From positions 18,475 to 82,474 of the forward strand of contig NZ_FNVD01000013.1 of assembly GCF_900108275.1 (NCBI RefSeq): a stretch of 64,000 nucleotides of DNA, written 5' to 3'. This DNA comes from Jhaorihella thermophila. Its GTDB lineage: Bacteria > Pseudomonadota > Alphaproteobacteria > Rhodobacterales > Rhodobacteraceae. The notes beneath the pieces were generated by a model that searched no databases, was not told where the DNA came from, and saw nothing but the letters and a program-made list of their open reading frames with translations. Made by a program: the position numbers and the translations under genes. Below, one piece after another: positions 32,908-42,852 of the stretch. Within the stretch, counting starts at the first letter, position 1. Each line of letters starts with the position of its first letter.

Positions 32908-33927
32908 ATGACCGCGCCCACGTCCGGCCCCGGCAAGAGCCCGCTGTCGCCCCTGGGCCGGGGCGGCGAGTCCGACCGCCCCAGGATCACCGGGATCGAA
33001 GTCGCCGCCGTGCTGCTGACACTGCTGTGGCTGGTGGTGGCAACGCTGTTTCTGGTGCTGTCGCCCGAAGATCAGGTCGCGGGCTTTTCGGGTCTGCGGT
33101 TCGGCATCACGATGCTGGCGGTTTTCCTGCCGGTGGCGATGATCTGGGTGGCGGCGGTGGCGGCGCGCACCGCGCGGATCATGCGCGAGGAAAGCCAGCG
33201 CCTGCAGACCGCGATCGAGGCGATCCGTCAGACGCAGATTGCTCAGGCCCAGCGCGGCGCCATTCCAGCCGAGCCTTCGGTTACGCGCAAGCTGGACGAA
33301 ATCGCGCAGGCGGCGAAAAAAACCGAGACGGCGCTGGCCACCTTTCATTCGGTGCGCCGCGATGCCCCCCGCCCCGAGCCGCACGCGCCGACCGAGCCCG
33401 ACCCGCAGGGTCAGGCGGCGCTGGCGCTGGGCACCCCGGCGGACAGCCTTGACCCGCCGCTGACGCACGAGGATTTCATCCGCGCGCTGAACTTTCCCGA
33501 AACCGCCGAGGACGAGGAAGGCTTTGCCGCCCTGCGCCGGGCGCTGCGCGACCGCAAGGCGGCGTTGCTGATCCGGGCGGCGCAGGACGTTTTGACCCTG
33601 CTGAGCCAGGACGGGATCTACATGGATGACCTGCGCCCGGACATGGCGCGCCCCGAGATCTGGCGGCGCTTTGCCCAGGGCGCGCGCGGGCGCGAGGTGG
33701 CCGCGCTGGGCGGGATCCGCGACCGGAGCTCGCTGGCGCTGACGGCCGGGCGGATGAAACAGGATCCGATCTTTCGCGATGCCGCCCACCATTTTCTGCG
33801 CCGTTTCGACAAGACCTTTACCGAGTTCGAGCAGACCGCAACCGACGCCGAGATCACGGCCCTGGCCGACACCCGCACGGCGCGGGCGTTCATGCTGCTG
33901 GGACGGGTGGCGGGCACGTTCAGCTAG
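32908..33927 (+). CDS. Membrane-anchored protein of unknown function
   Basis: A 339-residue protein I do not recognise. Two helices (about residues 31-53 and 64-84) are followed by a predicted coiled coil (about 88-150) and a proline-rich linker. The globular, helical C-terminal domain (about 185-339) contains RPEIWRRFAQGARGREVAALGG. It is 13 bp downstream of greA, so the two are likely co-transcribed. A hairpin repeat follows its stop. No catalytic motif is visible; a scaffold or conserved Rhodobacterales membrane protein is the most I can say. Confidence 0.8.
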   Translation: MTAPTSGPGKSPLSPLGRGGESDRPRITGIEVAAVLLTLLWLVVATLFLVLSPEDQVAGFSGLRFGITMLAVFLPVAMIWVAAVAARTARIMREESQRLQTAIEAIRQTQIAQAQRGAIPAEPSVTRKLDEIAQAAKKTETALATFHSVRRDAPRPEPHAPTEPDPQGQAALALGTPADSLDPPLTHEDFIRALNFPETAEDEEGFAALRRALRDRKAALLIRAAQDVLTLLSQDGIYMDDLRPDMARPEIWRRFAQGARGREVAALGGIRDRSSLALTAGRMKQDPIFRDAAHHFLRRFDKTFTEFEQTATDAEITALADTRTARAFMLLGRVAGTFS

Positions 33928-33958
33928 GGGCGTCCTTGCGCCCTTCAAGGGACAAGCC

Positions 33959-34044
33959 GTTTCGGATCGCTCACGCGATCCGACCGAGGCGGGGGGCTTT
34001 GCCCCCCGCACCCCCCAGAGTATTTCGGGCAAGATGAAGGGCGG
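33959..34044 (-). repeat. Intergenic double-hairpin repeat, copy D (reverse orientation)
   Basis: Read on the minus strand, it opens CTTCATCTTGCCCGAAATACTC, then a 9-bp GCGGGGGGC stem with AAA loop (33989-34009) and an 8-bp CGGATCGC stem with 4-nt loop (33963-33982). Order and spacing match the copies at 44.5 and 52.0 kb. It lies between two convergent stops (33927 and 34066) and probably terminates both. Confidence 0.8.
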
Positions 34045-34065
34045 CCCGGCGGTTCCGGCGCCAGC

Positions 34066-35064
34066 TCAGCTACCGGGCCTGCACTGGGCAAAACCGGCGG
34101 CGAGGTTGCGCAGGAGGGAGTCGTAGAATCCCGGCCCCGGTTCGAGATCGCGGCCCAGTGGATCAAGCACGCCAATGCGCAGGTCGAGCCCCTCCAGCGC
34201 GGCCTGCATCAGGCGGGGGTCGAGTTGCGGTTCGCGAAAGGCGCAGGCGACGCCCTTTTCGGCAAGATGCCGTCGCAGCGCCGACAGGTGGGCCGCACCC
34301 GGGTCGGCCGCGTCCCCGGCTGCGATCACGCCGGCAAGCTTCAGCCCGAAGCGGGTTTCGAAATACTGAAACGCATCGTGATAGGCGAGATAGGGGCCGG
34401 TATCGGCCAGCCGCGCCGCAATCTCGTCTTCGAGCGCGTGCATGCGATCGGCGAAGGTGCGCGCGTTCGCGCGATATCGGTCGGCATTCGTCGGGTCGAT
34501 CCGCGACAGCCGTTCGGCGATCGCTCCGGCCCACAGGGCGGCGTTGCGCGGATCCAGCCAGGCGTGCGGATCGGGTCCTCCGGCATGATCGTGGCCGTGG
34601 TCGTTCTCACGATCTTGGTCATGGTCGTGGGCGAGCGGGCGGGCCGCGCCCTGCGCATGGTCGTCGCCGTGGCCTTGGGCGTGCCTGTGCTCCTCACCGT
34701 GTTCGCGGTCCTGCGCGTCATCGTCATGGTCCCGAAAGGGCAGCACGATCGTGCCCGGCAGTTCGAGCAGCGCGATTTGCTCGCCCCGCCTGAGCGATTC
34801 CAGCGCCTTTTCCAGCCATGGGGTCAGCGCCGGACCGATCCACACCACCAGATCCGCCTTTTGCATCGCCCGCGCCTGCGACGGACGCAGCGTGACGTGG
34901 TGCGGCGAGACGCCGGGCGACAGCAGCAGGTCGGGTGAGCCGACGCCTTCCATCACCTCGGCGACGATGCCATGAACCGGGGCGATGTCGGCGACAACGC
35001 GGGGCGTCTCTGCCCGCAGGGGGGCAGCCAGCAGAAGGATCAGGGTGGCCAGAAGAAATTTCAT
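34066..35064 (-). CDS. znuA: Zinc ABC transporter substrate-binding protein
   Basis: A 332-residue periplasmic zinc-binding protein (cluster A-I). The N-terminal 18 residues are a signal peptide. Zinc-ligand histidines are in DIAPVHGIV, SPHHVTLRPS and AYHDAFQYFE. A long His/Asp-rich loop (about residues 118-175, including HDHDQDRENDHGHDHAGG) is typical of ZnuA and may capture zinc. The ATG at 35064 is preferred because upstream codons run into the Zur-like box. It is divergent from zur-znuC-znuB. Confidence 0.95.
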   Translation of the reverse strand: MKFLLATLILLLAAPLRAETPRVVADIAPVHGIVAEVMEGVGSPDLLLSPGVSPHHVTLRPSQARAMQKADLVVWIGPALTPWLEKALESLRRGEQIALLELPGTIVLPFRDHDDDAQDREHGEEHRHAQGHGDDHAQGAARPLAHDHDQDRENDHGHDHAGGPDPHAWLDPRNAALWAGAIAERLSRIDPTNADRYRANARTFADRMHALEDEIAARLADTGPYLAYHDAFQYFETRFGLKLAGVIAAGDAADPGAAHLSALRRHLAEKGVACAFREPQLDPRLMQAALEGLDLRIGVLDPLGRDLEPGPGFYDSLLRNLAAGFAQCRPGS

Positions 35065-35110
35065 GATCGATGAACCTTGGATATTGTCGGGATCGGCGCG
35101 CATTGATAAG

Positions 35111-35125
35111 TGTTACATTATAACA
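35111..35125. promoter_or_regulatory. Zur-like operator between znuA and zur
   Basis: TGTTAC-ATT-ATAACA is a near-perfect inverted repeat in the 88-bp divergent gap. It resembles AT-rich Zur boxes of GTTATnnnATAAC type in alphaproteobacteria. Its position, 46 bp from the znuA start and 27 bp from the zur start, suits repression of both directions by zinc-loaded Zur. Confidence 0.7.
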
Positions 35126-35152
35126 TGTCAATCTTGATATTGCGGGAACCCC

Positions 35153-35635
35153 ATGTCTGCCGTCGGATTCGAACGCCACGACCACAGCCATTGCATCTCG
35201 CAGGCGCTGGACGCAGCCGAAGCGCGCTGTGCCGTGGCGCGTGTGCAGCTCACCCCGGTCCGCCGCCGGGTGCTGGAGATTCTGTTGCAGGAGCACCGGG
35301 CGATGGGCGCCTATGACATCCTGTCGGTGTTGACCGAGGACGGCATGGGCTCGCAGCCGCCCGTCGTCTATCGGGCGCTGGATTTTCTCGTGCGGCACGG
35401 GCTGGCGCACCGGATCGAGCGGCTGAACGCCTATGCCGCCTGCAGCCATCCGGGAGAGGCGCATGTGCCGGCCTTTCTGATCTGCCGCGAATGCCGAGCC
35501 GTGGCCGAAGCAGAAACCGCGCTGGAACAGGGGCGGCTGGGGGCCGTGGCGCGGGCGGCGGGCTTTGCCATCGAACGCGTGGTGGTCGAAGCCGAAGGGC
35601 TGTGCCCCGGCTGCGCGGCGGAGACAGGCCGATGA
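35153..35635 (+). CDS. zur: Fur-family zinc uptake regulator
   Basis: A 160-residue Fur-family repressor. The DNA-binding wing region has LTPVRRRVLEILLQEHRAMGAYDIL and PPVVYRALDFLVRHGLAHRIE. Two CxxC pairs (CRECRA and CPGCAAE) form the structural zinc site. Gene context assigns it to Zur rather than Fur: it overlaps znuC by four bases and is divergent from znuA. It probably represses the whole locus, including itself. Confidence 0.95.
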   Translation: MSAVGFERHDHSHCISQALDAAEARCAVARVQLTPVRRRVLEILLQEHRAMGAYDILSVLTEDGMGSQPPVVYRALDFLVRHGLAHRIERLNAYAACSHPGEAHVPAFLICRECRAVAEAETALEQGRLGAVARAAGFAIERVVVEAEGLCPGCAAETGR

Positions 35636-36396
35636 CCGCGCCGCTGATCCGTGCCGAAAACCTGTCGGTCCGGCTGGACGGGCGCGTGGTGCTGCAGGAC
35701 GTCGATTTCGAGATCCGATCCGGCGAGATCGTCACCATCGTCGGCCCGAACGGATCGGGCAAGTCCACCCTGCTGCGGGCGTTGATCGGCGCCATCGTGC
35801 CGGCGCGGGGCCGCGTGGTCCGCGCGCCGGGTCTGCGGATCGGCTACGTCCCCCAGAAGCTGGCGATCGACGCCTCTCTGCCGATGACCGTGCAACGGTT
35901 CCTGAACCTGCCGCGCCGCATTGGCACGCGCGAGGCCTTGGCCGCATTGGACCAGGCGGGGGTCCCCGACCTGCATGACCGGCAGATGGCGGACCTGTCG
36001 GGAGGGCAGTTCCAGCGCGTGCTTCTGGCCCGCGCCCTGCTGGAAGATCCGCAGATTCTTATGCTCGACGAGGCGACGCAGGGGCTGGACCAGCCCGGTT
36101 CGGCCGCCTTCTACCGCCGGATCGAGGCCGTGCGGCGGGATACCGGCTGCGCGGTGCTGATGGTCAGTCACGACCTGCATGTGGTGATGGCGGCCTCGGA
36201 CAGGGTGCTGTGCATGAACGGCCATATCTGCTGCGAAGGCACGCCCGAGGTGGTCGCCAGCGCCCCGGAATACCGCGCCTTGTTCGGCACCGGCACGGGC
36301 GGCACGCTGGCGCTCTATCGCCACGAGCACCACCACAGCCACGATCACGACCACCCGAACCCGCATCCGGGACACGCGCACGAGACGGAGACCTGA
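35632..36396 (+). CDS. znuC: Zinc ABC transporter ATP-binding protein with His-rich tail
   Basis: A 254-residue ATPase. Walker A is GPNGSGKS, the signature is LSGGQFQRV, Walker B is ILMLDEAT and the H-loop is VSHDLHVV. The last about 25 residues form a histidine-rich tail (HEHHHSHDHDHPNPHPGHAH) on the cytoplasmic side, which may sense or buffer zinc. The ATG overlaps the zur stop, so earlier in-frame codons are not used. It is followed by znuB after five bases. Confidence 0.95.
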   Translation: MTAPLIRAENLSVRLDGRVVLQDVDFEIRSGEIVTIVGPNGSGKSTLLRALIGAIVPARGRVVRAPGLRIGYVPQKLAIDASLPMTVQRFLNLPRRIGTREALAALDQAGVPDLHDRQMADLSGGQFQRVLLARALLEDPQILMLDEATQGLDQPGSAAFYRRIEAVRRDTGCAVLMVSHDLHVVMAASDRVLCMNGHICCEGTPEVVASAPEYRALFGTGTGGTLALYRHEHHHSHDHDHPNPHPGHAHETET

Positions 36397-36401
36397 AACC
36401 C

Positions 36402-37205
36402 ATGCTGGACGATTTCCTGATCCGGGCCGCGCTGGCGGGTGTCGGGGTGGCGCTGGCCGCCGCGCCGCTGGGCTGTTTCGTGGTATGGCGGCGGATGGCC
36501 TATTTCGGCGAGGCCACGGCGCATGCGGCGATCCTGGGCGTGGCGCTGTCGCTGGCGCTGTCGCTGCCGCTGGTGCCGGCGGTGCTGGGGGCGGCGCTGG
36601 CGATGGCGCTGGCGGTTTCGGCGCTGTCGGGGCGCGGCTATGCGATGGACACCCTGCTGGGCGTGGCGGCGCATACCGCGCTGGCCGCGGGGCTGGTGGC
36701 GGTGGCGCTGCTGGCCGACCGGGGCGCCGCGCGGCTGGACCTGATGGCCTTTCTGTTCGGCGACATTCTGGCCGTGAACCGGGCCGATCTGGCGGTGATC
36801 TGGGGCGGCGCGGCGGTGGTCGCCGGGCTGACCGCGTGGCGCTGGCCGTCGCTGCTGATGTCCACGCTGAACCCCGATCTGGCCCGCGCCAGCGGCTTTG
36901 ACCCGCGGCGCGAGGAGTTGGGATTGACGCTCGCGCTTGCCATCGTGGTGGCCGTGGCGATCAAGGTGGTTGGCGTTCTGCTGATCGCGGCCATGCTGGT
37001 GATCCCGCCCGCCGCCGCTCGGCCGCTCGTCCGCACGCCCGAGGCAATGGCGATAGGCGCCGCCCTGCTGGGGGCCGTGTCAGCGCTGGCGGGGCTTTGG
37101 GTATCCTTTCTGCTGGACACGCCCACCGGACCCAGCATCGTCTGCGTGGCGGCGGGTCTGTTCCTGTTCACCACCGCCGCCGGCGGCCTGCGCGGCCGGG
37201 TCTGA
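36402..37205 (+). CDS. znuB: Zinc ABC transporter permease
   Basis: A 267-residue inner-membrane permease of the ABC-3 family with about eight helices. Typical segments are GCFVVWRRMAYFGEATAHAAILG near the N-terminus and KVVGVLLIAAMLVIPPAAARPL near the C-terminus. It starts five bases after znuC. It forms the channel for zinc delivered by ZnuA. It converges on dctM with an 11-bp gap. Confidence 0.95.
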   Translation: MLDDFLIRAALAGVGVALAAAPLGCFVVWRRMAYFGEATAHAAILGVALSLALSLPLVPAVLGAALAMALAVSALSGRGYAMDTLLGVAAHTALAAGLVAVALLADRGAARLDLMAFLFGDILAVNRADLAVIWGGAAVVAGLTAWRWPSLLMSTLNPDLARASGFDPRREELGLTLALAIVVAVAIKVVGVLLIAAMLVIPPAAARPLVRTPEAMAIGAALLGAVSALAGLWVSFLLDTPTGPSIVCVAAGLFLFTTAAGGLRGRV

Positions 37206-37216
37206 TATCGGGCGGG

Positions 37217-38620
37217 CTACATCGCCAGCGACGGCAGCCACAAGACGATGGCTGGAAACGCCACCAGCAGCGCAATGGTCACTGCATCGGCGATGAAGAA
37301 CGGAGTCACGCCCCGGAACACGTCCTGAACGCTGAGATCCGGCCGCACGCCAGCCACGACAAAGCAGTTCAGCCCGATCGGCGGCGTGATCAGGCAGAAC
37401 TCGGCCATCTTCACGACGAGGATGCCGAACCAGATCGCGCACATCGGGCCGGACATGCCAAAGGTGCTGTCGGCGGCGCTCACCGCCTCTCCGCCATTGA
37501 GCGCCATAACCGCCGGATAGACCACCGGCAGGGTCAACAGCAGCATCCCGATCGCGTCCATGAACATGCCCAGCACCGCATAGGCCAGCAGGATCATAAC
37601 GAGGATCAGCATGGGCGACATGTGCAGCGAGGTGACCCAGTCGGCAAAGGCCCCCGGCAGGTCGGCGAACCCCAGGAAACGGACATAGATCAGCACGCCC
37701 CAGATGATCGAGAAGATCATCACGGTCAGCTTGGCGGTTTCGATCAGCGCCGATTTCAGCTCGGACCAGCGCATCCCCTTCCAGACTGCCATGCAGAACA
37801 CCACGAAGGCGCCCAGCGCGCCGCCCTCGGTCGGGGTGCCCCAGGCATCGCCGCCGAAGGGGTTGTAGACGAAGAAGATGATGATCACGACCACGAAGAC
37901 GATCGGCAGCGCCGGCGGCAGCGACACCAGCCGTTCCCGCCAGCTGAAGCCCCCCACGGGGGGGCCGACGCGCTTGAACAGCATAGCGGTGCCGACGATC
38001 AGGATGCCGTAGATCAGCGCCGAGAACGCGCCGGGGATGAAGCCCGCGAGCAGCAGTTTTCCCACGTCCTGTTCCACGATGATCGCATAGATCACCAGGA
38101 TCGCCGAGGGCGGGATCATCGAGGCCAGCGTGCCCGCCGCCGCCACGACACCGGCCGCGAACCGCTTGTCATAGCCGATGGATTGCATCTCGGGGATGGC
38201 GATGCGGGCAAAGACCGCCGCCGTGGCCACAGAGGCCCCCGACACCGCGGCAAAGCCCGCGGTGGCAAAGACGGTGCTGACCGCCAGCCCCCCCGGCAGC
38301 CAGGCGATCCAGCGCTTGGCCGCCTCGAACAGCGCGCGGGTCAGCCCCGCGTAATAGGCCAGATAGCCGATCAGGATGAAGGTCGGGATGAGGCTCAGTG
38401 CCTGGCTGGACACCTTGGAATGCGGCACCTGGCCCGCGATCTTGACGCCAACGGTCAGCGCCTTGCCAAACTTGTCGGGGGCGTATCCGAACTTGGCCCA
38501 GAAAATCCATATGAGCCCCGCCAACCCGGCCAGCCCGGCGGCAAAGGCCACGCGCATTCCCATCACGACCATCACCAGCATTCCGCCGGTCACCCAAAGG
38601 CCGATTTCGATATTGTCCAT
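37217..38620 (-). CDS. dctM: TRAP transporter large permease (DctM type)
   Basis: A 467-residue polytopic permease, the ion-coupled transport subunit of a TRAP system. Family segments include SGASVATAAVFARIAIPEM (with the conserved SG) and MIPPSAILVIYAIIVEQDVGKLL. It directly abuts dctQ (stop and start at 38620/38621). TRAP systems import organic acids or similar solutes using the Na+ gradient, which could link to the Mrp antiporter functionally. The substrate is not identifiable. Confidence 0.94.
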   Translation of the reverse strand: MDNIEIGLWVTGGMLVMVVMGMRVAFAAGLAGLAGLIWIFWAKFGYAPDKFGKALTVGVKIAGQVPHSKVSSQALSLIPTFILIGYLAYYAGLTRALFEAAKRWIAWLPGGLAVSTVFATAGFAAVSGASVATAAVFARIAIPEMQSIGYDKRFAAGVVAAAGTLASMIPPSAILVIYAIIVEQDVGKLLLAGFIPGAFSALIYGILIVGTAMLFKRVGPPVGGFSWRERLVSLPPALPIVFVVVIIIFFVYNPFGGDAWGTPTEGGALGAFVVFCMAVWKGMRWSELKSALIETAKLTVMIFSIIWGVLIYVRFLGFADLPGAFADWVTSLHMSPMLILVMILLAYAVLGMFMDAIGMLLLTLPVVYPAVMALNGGEAVSAADSTFGMSGPMCAIWFGILVVKMAEFCLITPPIGLNCFVVAGVRPDLSVQDVFRGVTPFFIADAVTIALLVAFPAIVLWLPSLAM

Positions 38621-39250
38621 CTATTCGTGCCCCTCGAGCTGCTCTGCCTCATGCGCTGCGACCGCCGCGGTGTCCTCGATCAGCGGCACCGCCACGGGAT
38701 TCGCCAGCCCCAGCAGGAAAGCGCGCCCGAAGCCCCATATCTGCAGCAGCAGCCGCAAGCACAGCACCGAAAACGCCACCGGCGCCAGCAGCTTGGCCGG
38801 CCAGATCGGCAGCCCGATGTCGATCGAGCTGTCATTGCTCCACATCGGCGCTTCGAAATCGAAGCTGCGCTGGAAATGCGCCCAGCTGCCCCAGACCAGC
38901 GCCGCCATCAGGACAAGGATCAGGATGACCGATATCAGTTCGAACAGCCACAACGCCCGGCCCCGCAGCATCCCGATCACGATGTCCATGCGGATATGGC
39001 CGCCCTCGCGCTGGACAAAGGAAATGCCCATGAAGGCAATCAGCGGCATCAGCTGCTCGATCCAGTCCACGTAACCGGCCAGCGGGCGGTTGAACAGGTT
39101 GCGTCCGCCCACCGACACCACCGCCAGCACCATCAGGCCGAACACGGCAAGGCCGCTGACCAGCGCGAGGAAGCGTTCGAATTTCAGCAGGTGACGGTCA
39201 AGACGGCTCAGCAGGCTGCCGTCTTCGAGAACCGAAGAATGTCCGGCCAT
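38621..39250 (-). CDS. dctQ: TRAP transporter small permease (DctQ type)
   Basis: A 209-residue protein with four hydrophobic helices and the family motif FNRPLAGYVDWIEQLMPLIAF, followed by ERGGHIRMDI-like EGGHIRMDIV. It is longer than the usual 160-190 residues because of a soluble loop between the last two helices. It lies between dctP and dctM and pairs with DctM in the membrane. Confidence 0.92.
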   Translation of the reverse strand: MAGHSSVLEDGSLLSRLDRHLLKFERFLALVSGLAVFGLMVLAVVSVGGRNLFNRPLAGYVDWIEQLMPLIAFMGISFVQREGGHIRMDIVIGMLRGRALWLFELISVILILVLMAALVWGSWAHFQRSFDFEAPMWSNDSSIDIGLPIWPAKLLAPVAFSVLCLRLLLQIWGFGRAFLLGLANPVAVPLIEDTAAVAAHEAEQLEGHE

Positions 39251-39286
39251 GTCCGTGGCGCTCCGTGGATGGGGGAAAGGGCGCGT

Positions 39287-39312
39287 GAGGCCGGGCGCGA
39301 CCGCCCGGCCTC
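39287..39312 (-). terminator. Intercistronic hairpin between dctP and dctQ
   Basis: A perfect 11-bp stem (GAGGCCGGGCG with its complement) has a 4-nt CGAC-type loop. It lies 20 bp after the dctP stop and has no T-tract. As with the hairpin at 13.7 kb, it probably stabilises the binding-protein mRNA and lowers expression of the permease genes. Confidence 0.6.
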
Positions 39313-39332
39313 GTCACTTCGCCGGGCGCGGA

Positions 39333-40346
39333 TCAGCTGCCGCCGCGCACCTTTTTCAGGGTGTCCTGCACCAGATCATAGAGTTCCTGGGCGGGCAGCC
39401 CTTGCGCGGTCATGTCCGCGATCCACTGGTCCTTGACCGGGGCGGCCGCCTTCTTGAACTTCTCGATCTCGGCATCGGCGATATGCACCTTCTGCACGCC
39501 CTTCTCGGCCAGGATGGAATCCCACTTCTCCAGCAGCTTGCCGTAATTGTCGAGGTAATGGGCGATCGCCTCGTCGATCGAGCTGTCAAGCGCCTCGCGC
39601 TCGGCATCCGACAGCGCCTCGTATGCGTCGATGTTCACCACGACGGGGCAGTTCACCGTGCCGGGGTTGAGGTTCTCGGTCCACCAGTCGGCGATGTTGA
39701 TGGTGCCAAATGCCAGATGCGCATGCGGGGCAAAGGCCACCGTGTCCACCACGCCCGATTCCATCGCGTTGTAGGCCTCGGTCGCGGTCACGCTGGTAGG
39801 CACGGCGCCGATCGCCTCGAACGCCTTGCCCAGCCCGCCGGTGGCACGAACGCGCATCCCTTTCATCTTTTCCAGCGTGTCGCGCGGCTCGCCGGTGCCG
39901 ACGAGGTTGTATTGCGGCATGGGCGAGGTCATCAGCAGCTTGGCGTTCCACTTCGCCATTTCCTTCTGCACCGCCGGATGGGCATAGACCGCATTGGAAA
40001 CGGCCACTTCCTCCTCAAGATTGCTGACGCCGAGGAAGGGCAGCTCGAGCACGGTAATGGTGCGGTTCTTGTCGCGGTGATAGCCCGCGCAGAACTGCGC
40101 CATCTCGAAGGCGCCGATGCTGATGCCGTCCAGGTTTTCCTTGTTCTTGGACAGGCCGCCATAGCTGATGTTCAGCGTGAACTCGCCATTGGTCTTTTCG
40201 GCCACCAGCTCGGCCAGCTTCTCGACATGCTCGGTAAAGGCCCGCCGCTTGCCCCACAGCGACACGTTCCACTCGGTCGCAGAGGCCTCGGCGGCGAAGG
40301 CAACGGTCAGGGCGGCGGCAATCGCGCCGGTCAGGTGCTTGTTCAT
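39333..40346 (-). CDS. dctP: TRAP transporter substrate-binding protein (DctP type)
   Basis: A 337-residue periplasmic protein with a Sec signal (NKHLTGAIAAALTVAFAAEASA). The mature protein shows DctP features: GMRVRATGGLGKAFEAIGA, with the conserved Arg that anchors the carboxylate of the ligand, and TATEAYNAMESGVVDTVAFA. ATG at 40346 has GGGAGGACATTC upstream; frame beyond it to 40526 is not coding. Ligands of this group are organic acids; which one is unknown. Confidence 0.93.
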   Translation of the reverse strand: MNKHLTGAIAAALTVAFAAEASATEWNVSLWGKRRAFTEHVEKLAELVAEKTNGEFTLNISYGGLSKNKENLDGISIGAFEMAQFCAGYHRDKNRTITVLELPFLGVSNLEEEVAVSNAVYAHPAVQKEMAKWNAKLLMTSPMPQYNLVGTGEPRDTLEKMKGMRVRATGGLGKAFEAIGAVPTSVTATEAYNAMESGVVDTVAFAPHAHLAFGTINIADWWTENLNPGTVNCPVVVNIDAYEALSDAEREALDSSIDEAIAHYLDNYGKLLEKWDSILAEKGVQKVHIADAEIEKFKKAAAPVKDQWIADMTAQGLPAQELYDLVQDTLKKVRGGS

Positions 40347-40889
40347 GAATGTCCTCCCGGTTGTGCCGGACCGTTCATCGGCCCGATTGGTCCGCAGGCT
40401 AGCGGCTTGCCTCGACCATGCCAAGCCCCCGGCGCCCCGGGGATCCGCGCATCCGCGCGAAATTCCGGTGCCGGCCCGACCGAGGCGGCGGGGCGAGTCG
40501 GACAGGGCCCGAGCGCGCCGAAACAAAATGTCACACCGACTTTGGTGTCGGCACTATTCTTTCCCGGCGCGGTTTCGCGCCCCACAGAGATTGACGCCCC
40601 CGTCCCGGTTGACAGCCAATGCCTTATGGCTGAACGGATTTTCCGACCATTTCCCGAGTGGTTTACAGATTTTTCAGAAACCCCGAAAAACTTTTACAAA
40701 CAAATCGTTACTTTACGGCAGGTTATTCACATATTTTCACCCCCCGCTATTATCCCTGCCGGGGTGGAACCGTTCCGGGTATCCCTGCCGGGGTGGAACC
40801 GTTCCGGGCGGGATTGGCGCAGATTGCCGCGCCGCCATGCGCCCGCGGTTGCCGAAGGCCATTGAAACAGTCAGAGGGAGGAGCCTCCA
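40347..40889. other. Intergenic region between dctP and acs
   Basis: A 543-bp divergent region. The first about 290 bp are G+C-rich with no recognisable gene. From 40641 to 40745 it becomes AT-rich with short A and T runs (for example TTTTACAAACAAAT), suited to promoters. The tandem 29-bp repeat follows, then the acs ribosome site GAGGGAGGAG. I see no open frame with a credible start here. Confidence 0.7.
40751..40808 (+). repeat. Exact tandem 29-bp direct repeat upstream of acs
   Basis: Two identical, abutting 29-bp units (40751-40779 and 40780-40808). Each contains the palindromic core GGAAC-C-GTTCC and a CCCTGCCGGGG segment. The second copy ends 82 bp before the acs start. The arrangement suggests paired regulator sites, one helical phase apart (29 bp is close to three turns), or a repeated leader hairpin. 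Confidence 0.9.
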
Positions 40890-42842
<1,953 letters not shown>

Positions 42843-42852
42843 GGGGGCGGGC

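Noticed and set aside
40751..40808. The 29-bp repeat length resembles a CRISPR repeat
   Set aside because: There are only two units, they abut with no spacer, and no cas gene is present. A tandem operator or leader repeat is more likely.
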